The notes beneath the pieces are model-generated. The model saw only the letters and a program-made list of their open reading frames with translations. It had not been told where the DNA came from and made no database searches. A DNA stretch of 64,000 nt from Nocardia sp. BMG111209 (GTDB lineage: Bacteria; Actinomycetota; Actinomycetes; Mycobacteriales; Mycobacteriaceae), in NCBI RefSeq assembly GCF_000381925.1, contig NZ_KB907308.1:992001-1056000 (forward strand), written 5' to 3'. The position numbers and the translations under genes are program-made. Positions 17,545 through 25,285 of this stretch are shown piece by piece; positions within the stretch are counted from its first letter, which is position 1, and each line of letters opens with the position of its first letter.

Positions 17545-17725
17545 GACAATGAGCCGATCGAGGCCGATGCTCCGAAAGTGATGTGGGCGTTGGACTTTCA
17601 GTTCGACTCGACCGTCGACGCCGAGCGGTGAAGATCGCGTCGATGATCGACGAGCACACCCGCGAATCGTTGCTGCATGTGGTGGAACGGTCGATCACCG
17701 CCGAACGCCCGGTCGCTGAGCCGCC
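17545..17725 (+). mobile_element. IS3-family transposase (OrfB) fragment, DDE-core part with frameshift
   Basis: Plus-strand reading gives EADAPKVMWALDFQFDSTVD, the start of the IS3 OrfB integrase core with its first catalytic Asp (ALDFQFD), then after a one-base deletion near 17612 the next frame continues AVKIASMIDEHTRESLLHVV and ERSITAERPVAE. Homology ends at about 17725, before the terminator of the tRNA gene. It is a decayed remnant. It continues almost exactly where the opposite-strand fragment at 13159-13350 stops. Confidence 0.7.
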
Positions 17726-17776
17726 GGTCCACGATCCGGCGCGTGGGCATTCACCTACGAAGGCCCGAATCGGTTC

Positions 17777-17817
17777 AAACAAAACAGGCCAGAACCGATT
17801 CCGAATCGGTCCTGACC
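17777..17817 (-). terminator. Intrinsic terminator of tRNA-Ala
   Basis: Downstream of the tRNA on the minus strand a 16-bp near-perfect hairpin (AGGTCAGGACCGATTC paired with GAATCGGTTCTGGCCT) is followed by GTTTTGTTTG. Stem plus T-rich tail is a textbook Rho-independent terminator. Confidence 0.8.
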
Positions 17818-17829
17818 TGCGATTTCAGG

Positions 17830-17902
17830 TGGAGCTAAGGGGACTCGAACCCCTGACCCCCACACTGCCAGTGTGGTGCGCTACCAGCTGCGCCATAGCC
17901 CC
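17830..17902 (-). tRNA. tRNA-Ala(GGC)
   Basis: Cloverleaf on the minus strand: acceptor GGGGCTA (17902-17896) pairs with TAGCTCC (17837-17831, one G-U), discriminator A at 17830. The D arm contains AGCTGGTAGCGC; anticodon stem and loop CACACTGGCAGTGTG place GGC at the anticodon; T arm AGGGGTTCGAGTCCCCT has the standard TTCGA loop. CCA is not encoded, as is usual in actinobacteria. Decodes GCC/GCU. It borders the rearranged region with IS fragments and is a plausible past integration site. Confidence 0.95.
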
Positions 17903-18038
17903 AGGTTGTTCAGTTGTTGTTTGCCGTCGGAGGTGTTCCCCGCTGGCCTCGATGAAGTTACACCACCGTTTGCGCCGGGACCAAATCGCCTGGATGCAGG
18001 ACTGGTGGAACAGGCGTTCGAAAGGTAGGCTCGAACAC

Positions 18039-19436
18039 ATGTTCGACAGCGGAGAGCTTCAGGCGATGAGCGATGAGGTGCTGGTCGACGCGTTGCGGCG
18101 GGCACATGGGGCGGCGGCGTTCGCGCAGGCCGCGGAGGTGCGGGCGGTGCGGGAGTTGTATCGGCGCCGGCGCGGGGAGAAGCGGCACGGGGGTGCTGCG
18201 GCCGGGGAGTTCGCGGCCGCGGAGGCCACGGCGGCGGTGTATGTCGGAGAGCAGGTTGCCGCGGCGTTGATCGATGTCGGGCTGGGGTTGGACGAGTTGC
18301 CGCAGACCGCGGCGGCGTTCGAGTCGGGGCTGATCGATCTGGCGCGGGCTCAGGTCATCGTGGCGGCGGTGCGGGATCTGCCGGTCGAGGTGCTGGCGGA
18401 GGTGGAGCGGACGCTGGTGGAGACGGCGGCGCGGTCCACGCCGGCGCGGTTGCGGCAGACGGCGCGGCGCTGGGTGACGAAGATCGATCCCGGCGGGGAG
18501 CAGCGGCGGCGGGAGCAGCGGGAGCTGGATCGGGATGTGCGCATCTCGGCGCTGCAGGACGGGGTCGCCCTGTTCGACGGGGTGTTGCCCGCGATGGGGG
18601 CGCAGGTGGTGGCGAATCGGTTGCGCGAGATGGGGTCTCGGGTGTGCGCGGAGGATCCGCGGAGTGTGGCGCAGCGGCGGGCCGATGCGCTGGTGGCGCT
18701 GGCTCAGGGGGACGAGATGCTGGCCTGCGCCTGTGGACGGGCGGAGTGTCCGGCGGGGGCTGCGCCGGAAGGGGTGCCGCGGGCGTTGGTGCAGGTCGGG
18801 GTGTCGGTGGAGGCGCTGGCGGGGTTGACCGAGGATCCGGGGTTGCTGGCGGGGTACGGGCCGGTGGATGCGGCGCTGGTGCGGCGGATCGCGGAACAGG
18901 CTCGGCTGCAGGTTGTTTCGGAGCGGGGGGATTCCGGCGACGAGGCCCGGCGGGCGATCGAGGGGCAGTGCCGGTTTCCGGGGTGCACCGTCGCGGCGGC
19001 GGAATGTGTGATGGAAGCGGTCGATTCGAGGGGTGAGAATCCGCGGGGCGGGCACGGCCGTGGTGGGGCCGGACGGTCTGCCTCGCACCATGATTCGGCG
19101 GTCGTGGGGAGTACGGTCGCGCTCTGTTCCCATCATCACCGGTTGCGGTCGTCGGCCGGTGGGTGGCGGGTGCGGCGGCTCGACGGTGATCGGCTGAGCT
19201 GGAGCAGTCCTACCGGGGATCGGCACACCACCGTGCGGGAGGGGGCTCGATATCTGTTCCCGCACATCGACTCCGAGGCTCCCGAGAGCCGGATCGATAC
19301 GGCGGCAATGGTTTCGCCCACCCCGCAGCCCGGACTCGATCTGACGTATCCGATTGCGGCGCATCGGCTCACGCATCGGCAACTGGCGGGGTCGACGCCC
19401 GAGGATGCGGCGACCGAGGGGCCGGTGGCGTGGTGA
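18039..19436 (+). CDS. DUF222 / HNH endonuclease-signature protein, 465 aa
   Basis: The N-terminal ~300 residues are the helical DUF222 domain typical of multicopy actinobacterial 13E12-type repeat proteins (segments SGLIDLARAQVIVAAVRDLP and ALVALAQGDEML). The C-terminus carries an HNH remnant: zinc-type QCRFPGCTVAAAEC and LCSHHHRLRSSAGGW. The usual first catalytic motif (D-I-D-H) after the second Cys is replaced by CVMEAVDSRG, and the middle is expanded by a Gly/His-rich stretch. It therefore has the fold but probably not nuclease activity. ATG 18039 (MFDSGELQAMSDE) fits the family; AAAGG lies ~14 bp upstream. Function in the host is unknown; these families are often linked to recombination or mobile DNA. 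Confidence 0.85.
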   Translation: MFDSGELQAMSDEVLVDALRRAHGAAAFAQAAEVRAVRELYRRRRGEKRHGGAAAGEFAAAEATAAVYVGEQVAAALIDVGLGLDELPQTAAAFESGLIDLARAQVIVAAVRDLPVEVLAEVERTLVETAARSTPARLRQTARRWVTKIDPGGEQRRREQRELDRDVRISALQDGVALFDGVLPAMGAQVVANRLREMGSRVCAEDPRSVAQRRADALVALAQGDEMLACACGRAECPAGAAPEGVPRALVQVGVSVEALAGLTEDPGLLAGYGPVDAALVRRIAEQARLQVVSERGDSGDEARRAIEGQCRFPGCTVAAAECVMEAVDSRGENPRGGHGRGGAGRSASHHDSAVVGSTVALCSHHHRLRSSAGGWRVRRLDGDRLSWSSPTGDRHTTVREGARYLFPHIDSEAPESRIDTAAMVSPTPQPGLDLTYPIAAHRLTHRQLAGSTPEDAATEGPVAW

Positions 19437-19498
19437 CCGTTTCGATCGACGCCGTCCGCGGCAGCATTGACACTCCGAACACGAGGACACGGCACGTC

Positions 19499-19747
19499 AT
19501 GGAGAATCCGGATCGGCCGCCCGCGCCGACCGTCATCTATGTCGGGGTGGAGCGGGAACGCATCGCGGCGCTGGAACAGTTGCGGCGGCGGCTGGAGGCC
19601 GAGCTCGATCGGACCAGTGCCGGAAGCGATTACGCGGCCGTCGCCGGGCAGTTGCGCGACACCGTCAACGCGATCGCGGATGCCCGGAATCGGGTGTACG
19701 AGGCGCTGCTCGGCGAGGATCCACCGCCCGCGGAGATCGATCCGTAG
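19499..19747 (+). CDS. Hypothetical coiled-coil protein, 82 aa
   Basis: ATG 19499 has GAGGA 12 bp upstream. The sequence starts MENPDRPPAPTVIYVGVERE and is then almost wholly helical, with heptad-like leucines (ALEQLRRRLEAELDR, QLRDTVNAIADARNRVYEAL) and an acidic, Pro-rich end. It is predicted to be a short soluble coiled coil. It lies 62 bp after the DUF222 gene on the same strand. I cannot name a family. A GCGGCC-TCTG-GGCCGC hairpin at 19779-19794 downstream may end its transcript. Confidence 0.6.
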   Translation: MENPDRPPAPTVIYVGVERERIAALEQLRRRLEAELDRTSAGSDYAAVAGQLRDTVNAIADARNRVYEALLGEDPPPAEIDP

Positions 19748-19850
19748 CATTTGCCGGTCGCTAGCCGATACGCCGGTCGCGGCCTCTGGGCCGCGGTCGC
19801 GGATCCGGTCCGGGTGGGAGGGGATGACCACTCGGACCGGGTATCCGCCG

Positions 19851-20591
19851 TCACGGTGCGATTTTCGTCACCCAGTCGGCGGTGTCGACGTCGAGTCGCT
19901 TGCCGCCGTCGAGCACGGTGGGGGTCGCGATCTGCCCGCCGTTCGCCGACTTCAGCGCGGCCAGCGCGGCTTCGGCGTGGATGCGGGCCGCGTCGACCCG
20001 GGTGCCCTTGGTGATGCACTGCTGCACGGTGTCGGGGGCGCCGGCCCGCTTCGCGACGTCGCCGATCTGCGCGTTGGTGAGGTCGCCGCCGTTCTCGCCG
20101 GGCTGTTCGGTGGTGAACATCAGCTGGTGGAATTTCGAGAACAGCGGACCGTCGCCGGTGTCGGCCACGCATTCGTGGGCGGCGATCGCGCGGGTCGAGT
20201 AGTCCTTGCTGCCGGACTTCGGATCCAGGAAGTTCACGAAGCGGTATCGGACGGCGAGCTTGCCGTCGTCGATCTTGTGCGAGATCTCCTGGCCGAAGAG
20301 ATGCTCCAGCGAGCCACAGGACGGGCAGAGCGGGTCCTCGAAGGCGTCGACGGTGTGCGCCGCGCCGGGCTTGCCGAGCACGATCGCGCCGTCGGAGTCC
20401 AGCAGTGCCTGCACGGCGCCGTCGTGCACCGATCCGTATCCGTCCTCGCGGACCTTCAGGCCGTGGTCGCTGTTCCAGCGCACGACGAACACCACGATCA
20501 GCACCGCCACCACCAGCGCGACGCCGCCCAGGGCGTAGGTGGTGACGTTCGACATGGGCCGCGGCGTGTACTTCGAGCTCCGTTCAGTCAC
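19851..20591 (-). CDS. Membrane-anchored DsbA-like thioredoxin-fold protein, 246 aa
   Basis: From GTG 20591: a short cytoplasmic N-terminus, one membrane helix (ALGGVALVVAVLIVVFVV, residues ~20-37), then an extracytoplasmic thioredoxin_4/DsbA domain. The active site is C-P-S-C in FEDPLCPSCGSLEHLFG, and the cis-Pro loop is in GGQIATPTVLDGGKRLD. It should act as a thiol oxidoreductase or disulfide carrier outside the membrane. Its start lies inside the end of the rhomboid-like gene (8-bp overlap), so they are coupled. Mycobacteria and relatives carry several such proteins. Confidence 0.88.
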   Translation of the reverse strand: MTERSSKYTPRPMSNVTTYALGGVALVVAVLIVVFVVRWNSDHGLKVREDGYGSVHDGAVQALLDSDGAIVLGKPGAAHTVDAFEDPLCPSCGSLEHLFGQEISHKIDDGKLAVRYRFVNFLDPKSGSKDYSTRAIAAHECVADTGDGPLFSKFHQLMFTTEQPGENGGDLTNAQIGDVAKRAGAPDTVQQCITKGTRVDAARIHAEAALAALKSANGGQIATPTVLDGGKRLDVDTADWVTKIAP

Positions 20592-21219
20592 GCGCAACAC
20601 TCTGCCGCACCGGCGCGCGGAAAGCACCGGAAGGGGCGGTGGCGGATTCGGGCAGCAGCAGCGCGCCCAGTGCCAGGCCGAGCAGTGCCGGTAGGCCGTG
20701 ATTGTCGTGCAGGACGGTGTCGACGACGGCGAGGACGGGCAGCGCCAGCGCCGGGAGCCGCAGGCGCCACGGGATCGGGATCCGGAATCGCCTCGGCGCG
20801 AGCAGGACCGCCGAGGCCAGCGCGCCCAGCAGGCCGGCCACGCACATCGAATTCCCGGCGCCGGTCGGCTGGAGCCAGACGTAGCTCATCAGCTGGCCGA
20901 ACAGTCCGCAGCCGAAATAGAGCAGCAGCCAGCTGCCGCGGCCGAACACCCGCTCGGCGACGACGCCGACGACCGCCAGCAGGGTCAGGTTGAACAACAG
21001 GCCGGCCAGCCATCCGTCCTGGAGGAACATGCCGGTGAGCAGCCGCCACCATTCGCCGCGGTCGATCGCGGACCCGTCGCGCCGGCCGAGGTCGTACAGC
21101 CCCGGGTGCACGAGTTGTGCGATGCCGACGGCGGCCGTCACCGCGAACACCGCGGCCGTGACCGCCGGGCGGCGATCACCGATCCGGGAGAACAAGGCGG
21201 ACAAGGGATTCCGGGTCAT
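20584..21219 (-). CDS. Rhomboid-like intramembrane protein, 211 aa
   Basis: Six hydrophobic segments and the rhomboid landmarks: GEWWRLLTGMFLQDGWLAG in loop 1 (the W-R-L-x-T signature), then GAGNSMCVAGLLGALA, where the Ser of G-N-S would be the nucleophile, and a His in the last segments (LHDNHGLPALLGLALG). Compared with the standard G-x-S-G-x-x-[FG] motif, the Gly after Ser is replaced by Met, so protease activity is not certain. It is followed by the coupled DsbA-like gene. Possible roles are membrane protein cleavage or, if inactive, chaperoning. Confidence 0.75.
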   Translation of the reverse strand: MTRNPLSALFSRIGDRRPAVTAAVFAVTAAVGIAQLVHPGLYDLGRRDGSAIDRGEWWRLLTGMFLQDGWLAGLLFNLTLLAVVGVVAERVFGRGSWLLLYFGCGLFGQLMSYVWLQPTGAGNSMCVAGLLGALASAVLLAPRRFRIPIPWRLRLPALALPVLAVVDTVLHDNHGLPALLGLALGALLLPESATAPSGAFRAPVRQSVARD

Positions 21220-21287
21220 GAGCCCAGGCTATGACCGGATGCGCCGGCGCACCCACGACAATTGTCATCGACTGACCGGGTGAAACG

Positions 21288-22505
21288 TCATGGCACCGTA
21301 TCGGACTCCACCCGGCGCGACGGTTCCGGCACCACCGTCCACACCACGGCGGCGGCGAACAGCAGCAGCGCCGTCACGGCGAGCGCGGCCTCGAACGAAA
21401 CCCGTTGGGCCAGTGCCCCGATCGCGATCGGGCCGAGGACCGTGCCGAGATCGCCCGCCATCTGGTATCCGGCCAGCACCGGGCCGCCGCGGGCCCGCGC
21501 GCCGATCACGTCGGCGACGGCGGCCTGTTGCGCGGGGCTGAACAGGCCCGATCCGAGTCCGGCGACGAACGACGCGGCGAGCAGCCAGATCAGGCCGGGG
21601 GCCAGGCCGACGCCGAGGGTGCCGAGCGCGCACACCACGGTCCCGGCGATGAGAAACGGCTTGCGGCCCAGGCGATCCGAGATGCGACCGGCGGCGAACA
21701 GCACCGCGGCGTTCCCGGCGGCGAATACCGTGAGCGCGACGCCGGCCTGGGCCCGGGACTGTCCCAGCACCTCCACCACCAGCAGCGGAACCAGGGCGGT
21801 CCGCACGCCGAGCACCGCGACGCCGTTGGCGAAGTTGGACCACAGCACCGCGGGATACGCCGGCCGGGCCAGTGCCGCACGGAAACTCAGCACCGGGACG
21901 TCCGCGGCGGCCACCGACGCCTCGGGGCCGGCGCCGCGCAGGCTGCGATACACCACGAACGCGGCGATCAGCAGGGCCACCGCGTAGATCACGAACGGCA
22001 GCCGCAGGCCGAGGCCGGTCATCGCACCGCCGATCAGCGGTCCGCCGAGCGAGCCGACGAGGAAGCCGGTCGACCACAGGCCCGATACCCGGCCGCGTTC
22101 GGCGGGCGGGGACAGGCGGATCACCAGTCCGAGCGACGACACCGTGAACATGGTCGAGCCGATACCGCCGAGGGCCCGCAGCACGATCAGTTCCCAATAG
22201 CTCTGTGCGAGTGCGCACGCGCCGGTCGACAGCGCGACGATCAGCAGCCCGGACAGGTAGACCGTCCGCTCCCCCAGGCGCTGTACCAGTCGGCCGCTGA
22301 TCGGCGCGAACAGCAGCCGCATCCCGGCGAAGGCGCTCACGATCGCGGAGGCCGCGGTGATCCCGACGCCGAAGCTGCGGGCGAACTGCGGCAGGGCGGG
22401 GGCGACCAGTCCGTATCCGACGGCGACCACGAAGGCCGAGACGATCAGCACCCAGATCTCGGTCGGCAAGCGCCGGCCGGTCACCATCTCGTCACGCACC
22501 GTCAC
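21288..22505 (-). CDS. MFS transporter, DHA1 type, ~405 aa
   Basis: Twelve predicted membrane segments. Signature features are the loop 2-3 motif GRLVQRLGERTVYL, motif-C-like GGPLIGGAM and the second-half loop GRISDRLGRKPFL. GTG 22505 is chosen because it opens just before MVTGRRLPTEIWVL; the frame extends to 22550 without a ribosome site. Such proteins export drugs, sugars or metabolites by proton antiport; substrate not deducible. It is 45 bp downstream of phosphoglucomutase on the same strand and may be co-transcribed. Confidence 0.83.
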   Translation of the reverse strand: MTVRDEMVTGRRLPTEIWVLIVSAFVVAVGYGLVAPALPQFARSFGVGITAASAIVSAFAGMRLLFAPISGRLVQRLGERTVYLSGLLIVALSTGACALAQSYWELIVLRALGGIGSTMFTVSSLGLVIRLSPPAERGRVSGLWSTGFLVGSLGGPLIGGAMTGLGLRLPFVIYAVALLIAAFVVYRSLRGAGPEASVAAADVPVLSFRAALARPAYPAVLWSNFANGVAVLGVRTALVPLLVVEVLGQSRAQAGVALTVFAAGNAAVLFAAGRISDRLGRKPFLIAGTVVCALGTLGVGLAPGLIWLLAASFVAGLGSGLFSPAQQAAVADVIGARARGGPVLAGYQMAGDLGTVLGPIAIGALAQRVSFEAALAVTALLLFAAAVVWTVVPEPSRRVESDTVP

Positions 22506-22550
22506 ACCTTCACCACCACAGCCGAACCGGACCGCGAACAACTCTCGCAC

Positions 22551-24185
22551 TCAGCCGAGTGCGCGGCCCACCACTTCCTCGGCCGCCGCCTGCACCTCGG
22601 CCAGATGTTCCGGGCCGTGGAAGGATTCGGCGTAGATCTTGTACTTGTCCTCGGTGCCCGAGGGGCGGGCGGCGAACCACGCGTTCTCGGTGGACACCTT
22701 CACGCCGCCGAGCGCCGCGCCGTTGCCGCGGGCGCGGGTCTGGATGTTGACGATCGGCTCGCCGGCCACCTCGCCGGCGGTGATGTCCTCGGGGGCGAGC
22801 GCGGCCAGCCGGGCCTTCTGGTCGGGGGTGGCGGCGGCGTCGATGCGCGCGTAGGCGGGACTGCCGTAGCGCTTCTCGAGTTCGGCGTAGCCCGCCGCGG
22901 GGCTGCGCCCGGTGACCGCGGTGATCTCGGCCGCCAGCAGGGCGAGCAAGATACCGTCCTTGTCGGTGGTCCAGACGGTGCCGTCCATCCGGAGGAAGGA
23001 GGCGCCGGCGCTCTCCTCGCCGCCGAAGGCCAGCGAGCCCGAGAACAGGCCCGGCACGAACCATTTGAAGCCGACCGGCACCTCGTGCACCTGCCGGCCG
23101 AGGACGCTGACCACCCGGTCGATCATCGCGGAGGTGACCGCGGTCTTCCCGATCTTGGTGAGCGCGTCCCAGCCCATCCGGTTGGCGATCAGATATTCGA
23201 TCGCCACGGCGAGATAGTGATTGGGATTCATCAGTCCGCCGTCGGGGGTGACGACGCCGTGCCGATCGGCGTCCGCGTCGTTGCCGGTGGAGATGTCGTA
23301 GTCGTCGCGGATGGCGACCAGTGAGGCCATCGCGTACTTGGAGGAGGGATCCATCCGGATCTTGCCGTCGCCGTCGAGGGTCATGAACCGCCAGGTCGGG
23401 TCGACGAACGGGTTGACCACCTCGATCTCGAGGTCGTAGCGCTGGCCGATCTCCTCCCAGTAGTCGACGCTCGCGCCGCCCATCGGATCGGCCCCGAGCC
23501 GGATGCCGGCGCCGCGAATCGCGTCCAGGTTCAAGACATTCGGCAGGTCGGAGATGTAGTTGTCGAGGTAGTCGTAGCGCTGCACGGTGGTCGCGAGCGC
23601 ATGCGCGAGAGTGGTGCGCTTCACCCCGGCGAGGCCGCCGCGCAGCAACTCGTTGGCGCGCGCGGCGATGGCGTCGGTGGCGACCGTATCGGCCGGGCCG
23701 CCGTGGGGCGGGTTGTATTTGAAGCCGCCGTCGCGCGGCGGATTGTGCGACGGGGTGACCACGATGCCGTCGGCCTGATGCCGGGTACCGCCGCGATTGT
23801 GCCGCAACACCGCGTGGCTGAGCACCGGTGTGGGGGTGTAGCGGTCGCGAGCGTCGATGATCGCGGTGACATCGTTGGCGGCGAGCACCTCCAGCGCGGT
23901 CGTCCAGGCGGGTTCGGACAGCGCGTGGGTGTCGCGGGCGAGGTAGACCGGGCCGGTGATGCCGCGGGTGGCGCGGTATTCGACGATCGCCTGGGTGACG
24001 GCGAGGATGTGCGCCTCGTTGAAGGCGGAGTCCAGGCTGGATCCGCGGTGCCCGGAGGTACCGAATGCCACCAGTTGCGCCGGATCGGCCGGATCCGGAA
24101 TGCGACTGTAGTAGGCCGTCACCAGATGCGGTATGTCCTCCAGGTCGGTGGCCCGGGCCGGCCGTCCGGCTCGATCGTGGGCCAT
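22551..24185 (-). CDS. pgm: Phosphoglucomutase, alpha-D-glucose-specific, 544 aa
   Basis: Interconverts glucose-1-phosphate and glucose-6-phosphate, linking glycolysis to glycogen, trehalose and envelope sugar synthesis. All hallmark sites are present: N-terminal FGTSGHRGSS, catalytic phosphoserine Ser146 in TPSHNPP, metal ligands in TGNDADADRHG (Asp303, 305, 307), sugar-binding GGEESAG and the C-terminal phosphate loop RPSGTEDKYKIYAES. A perfect AGGAGG precedes ATG 24185; a 17-residue longer frame (to 24236) is not needed. Length and sequence fit the actinobacterial PgmA group. Confidence 0.96.
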   Translation of the reverse strand: MAHDRAGRPARATDLEDIPHLVTAYYSRIPDPADPAQLVAFGTSGHRGSSLDSAFNEAHILAVTQAIVEYRATRGITGPVYLARDTHALSEPAWTTALEVLAANDVTAIIDARDRYTPTPVLSHAVLRHNRGGTRHQADGIVVTPSHNPPRDGGFKYNPPHGGPADTVATDAIAARANELLRGGLAGVKRTTLAHALATTVQRYDYLDNYISDLPNVLNLDAIRGAGIRLGADPMGGASVDYWEEIGQRYDLEIEVVNPFVDPTWRFMTLDGDGKIRMDPSSKYAMASLVAIRDDYDISTGNDADADRHGVVTPDGGLMNPNHYLAVAIEYLIANRMGWDALTKIGKTAVTSAMIDRVVSVLGRQVHEVPVGFKWFVPGLFSGSLAFGGEESAGASFLRMDGTVWTTDKDGILLALLAAEITAVTGRSPAAGYAELEKRYGSPAYARIDAAATPDQKARLAALAPEDITAGEVAGEPIVNIQTRARGNGAALGGVKVSTENAWFAARPSGTEDKYKIYAESFHGPEHLAEVQAAAEEVVGRALG

Positions 24186-24232
24186 GCTCGGGCCTCCTTT
24201 CCGTATCGTCTGCGCCCGGCTCGTCATCAGAA

Positions 24233-24298
24233 TCACCGTCGCCCCAGAAGGAATACGGTAGCGAATCCCGCGGCGACCGCGCTGGTTCGCAAACCCAC
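24233..24298 (-). CDS. Putative 21-aa hydrophobic micro-protein upstream of pgm
   Basis: GTG at 24298 is placed 8 bp after a near-ideal GGAGG (rc 24301-24310). The peptide is MGLRTSAVAAGFATVFLLGRR if GTG is read as Met: a single short hydrophobic helix ending in Gly-Arg-Arg. Its TGA lies 47 bp before pgm. Small actinobacterial proteins with this kind of N-terminus exist, but this one is shortened. It may be a genuine membrane micro-protein, a truncated relative, or a translated leader that influences pgm. Confidence 0.4.
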   Translation of the reverse strand: MGLRTSAVAAGFATVFLLGRR

Positions 24299-24511
24299 CT
24301 GGAAACCTCCTACCGGATTCGGAATTCCACGGCTGTCATGCTAACTGCCAGCGATCTCCGTGGTTGGCGTCGGGCGGCCGGTCGGCCGGACCCGCCGTCG
24401 GCGACCGGATCCCCACCCCCGACGCGACCTGGGCGATGTCATCGGCGCCGCGGCGGCGGCCACCGGATCCGCCCGAGTGATCGCCGAAAATTTGCTGGTA
24501 TCAGGTAAATA

Positions 24512-24526
24512 GGAGTTATCGGCTCC
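24512..24526. promoter_or_regulatory. Candidate TetR operator (GGAG-N7-CTCC) with leaderless promoter
   Basis: GGAG-TTATCGG-CTCC ends exactly 32 bp before the GTG of the TetR gene at 24558. The -10 element TAACAT (24546-24551) is 7 bp before the GTG, implying a leaderless mRNA, and the operator covers the -35 position. The same motif at the same distance precedes the second TetR gene (26900-26914). Confidence 0.55.
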
Positions 24527-24557
24527 GGTTCCCGCGGATGCTTGTTAACATAATGGA

Positions 24558-25232
24558 GTGAATCCCGTCACCACGGCGCCACCACGGCGGTTGCGCGCGG
24601 ACGCCGCCCGCAATCAGCAGCGGATCCTCACCGCGGCCCGGCAGCTGTTCGCCGAACGGGGTCTGGAGGTCACGCTCGACGATGTCGCGGAGGCCGCGGG
24701 GGTCGGCGTCGGCACGGTGTACCGGCGCTACGCCAACAAGCAGGAGCTCATCGCGGAGGTGTTCGAGCGCCACGTCGACGCGATGGCAGAGGCCGCCGAA
24801 TCCGCGTACGCCGATCCGGATCCGTGGGCGGGCCTGGTGAAACTGCTCGAGTACGCCTGCCGGCACATGGCCGACAATCGCGGTTTCGGCGCGGTGATGC
24901 TCGAATTGCCCGATGCCATGGAACGTTTCGTGTCCATGCGGGATCGGGTCAAACCGGCCATCGCGACGGTGATCGACCGGGCGCGCGACGCGGGGGTACT
25001 GCGGCCGGACATCGCGTCGTCCGATTTCTTCGCGATCGTCGGGATGGTCGAATCGGTCGCGGCGTTCTCCCGGTCGGTGAATCCGGACGTGTGGCGGCGG
25101 TACCTGGACATCGTGCTCGACGGGATCCGCGGCGACGACCAACCGCGCCAGCAACTTTCGGTCCCGCCGCTGCGGGACGACGAGGTGGACCGGGCCAAGG
25201 CCGCCGCCTCCTGCGCGGTCCGCCGCCGCTGA
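24558..25232 (+). CDS. TetR-family regulator, 224 aa (paralogue of the gene at 26946)
   Basis: The DNA-binding domain is at residues ~14-65: RNQQRILTAARQLFAERGLE, VTLDDVAEAAGVGVGTVYRR, YANKQELIAEVF. The C-terminal ligand domain contains the AcrR-like DPWAGLVKLLEYACRHMADN and FFAIVGMVESVAAFSRS. About the same length and most of the N-terminal half are shared with the second TetR gene. The GTG start follows a -10 by 7 bp, so a leaderless transcript is likely. The exporter between the two regulators is convergent with this gene. It probably represses itself and, through the shared operator, the exporter. Confidence 0.9.
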   Translation: MNPVTTAPPRRLRADAARNQQRILTAARQLFAERGLEVTLDDVAEAAGVGVGTVYRRYANKQELIAEVFERHVDAMAEAAESAYADPDPWAGLVKLLEYACRHMADNRGFGAVMLELPDAMERFVSMRDRVKPAIATVIDRARDAGVLRPDIASSDFFAIVGMVESVAAFSRSVNPDVWRRYLDIVLDGIRGDDQPRQQLSVPPLRDDEVDRAKAAASCAVRRR

Positions 25233-25240
25233 AACGACTG

Positions 25241-25273
25241 TGCCCCGGCCCGTTTCACCCGGACCGGGGCACT
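25241..25273. terminator. Bidirectional hairpin between convergent tetR and MFS genes
   Basis: GTGCCCCGG (25241-25249) and CCGGGGCAC (25265-25273) form a perfect 9-bp stem, extendable by partial pairing inside the loop. It fills the 53-bp gap between two convergent stops. No long T run is present on either side, so efficiency is uncertain. Confidence 0.6.
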
Positions 25274-25285
25274 GCTCAGTGAATA

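Noticed and set aside
21405..23324. 639-codon open frame on the plus strand
   Set aside because: Antisense to the MFS and phosphoglucomutase genes; rich in Gln/Arg/Gly with no domain; high GC removes stops in this phase.
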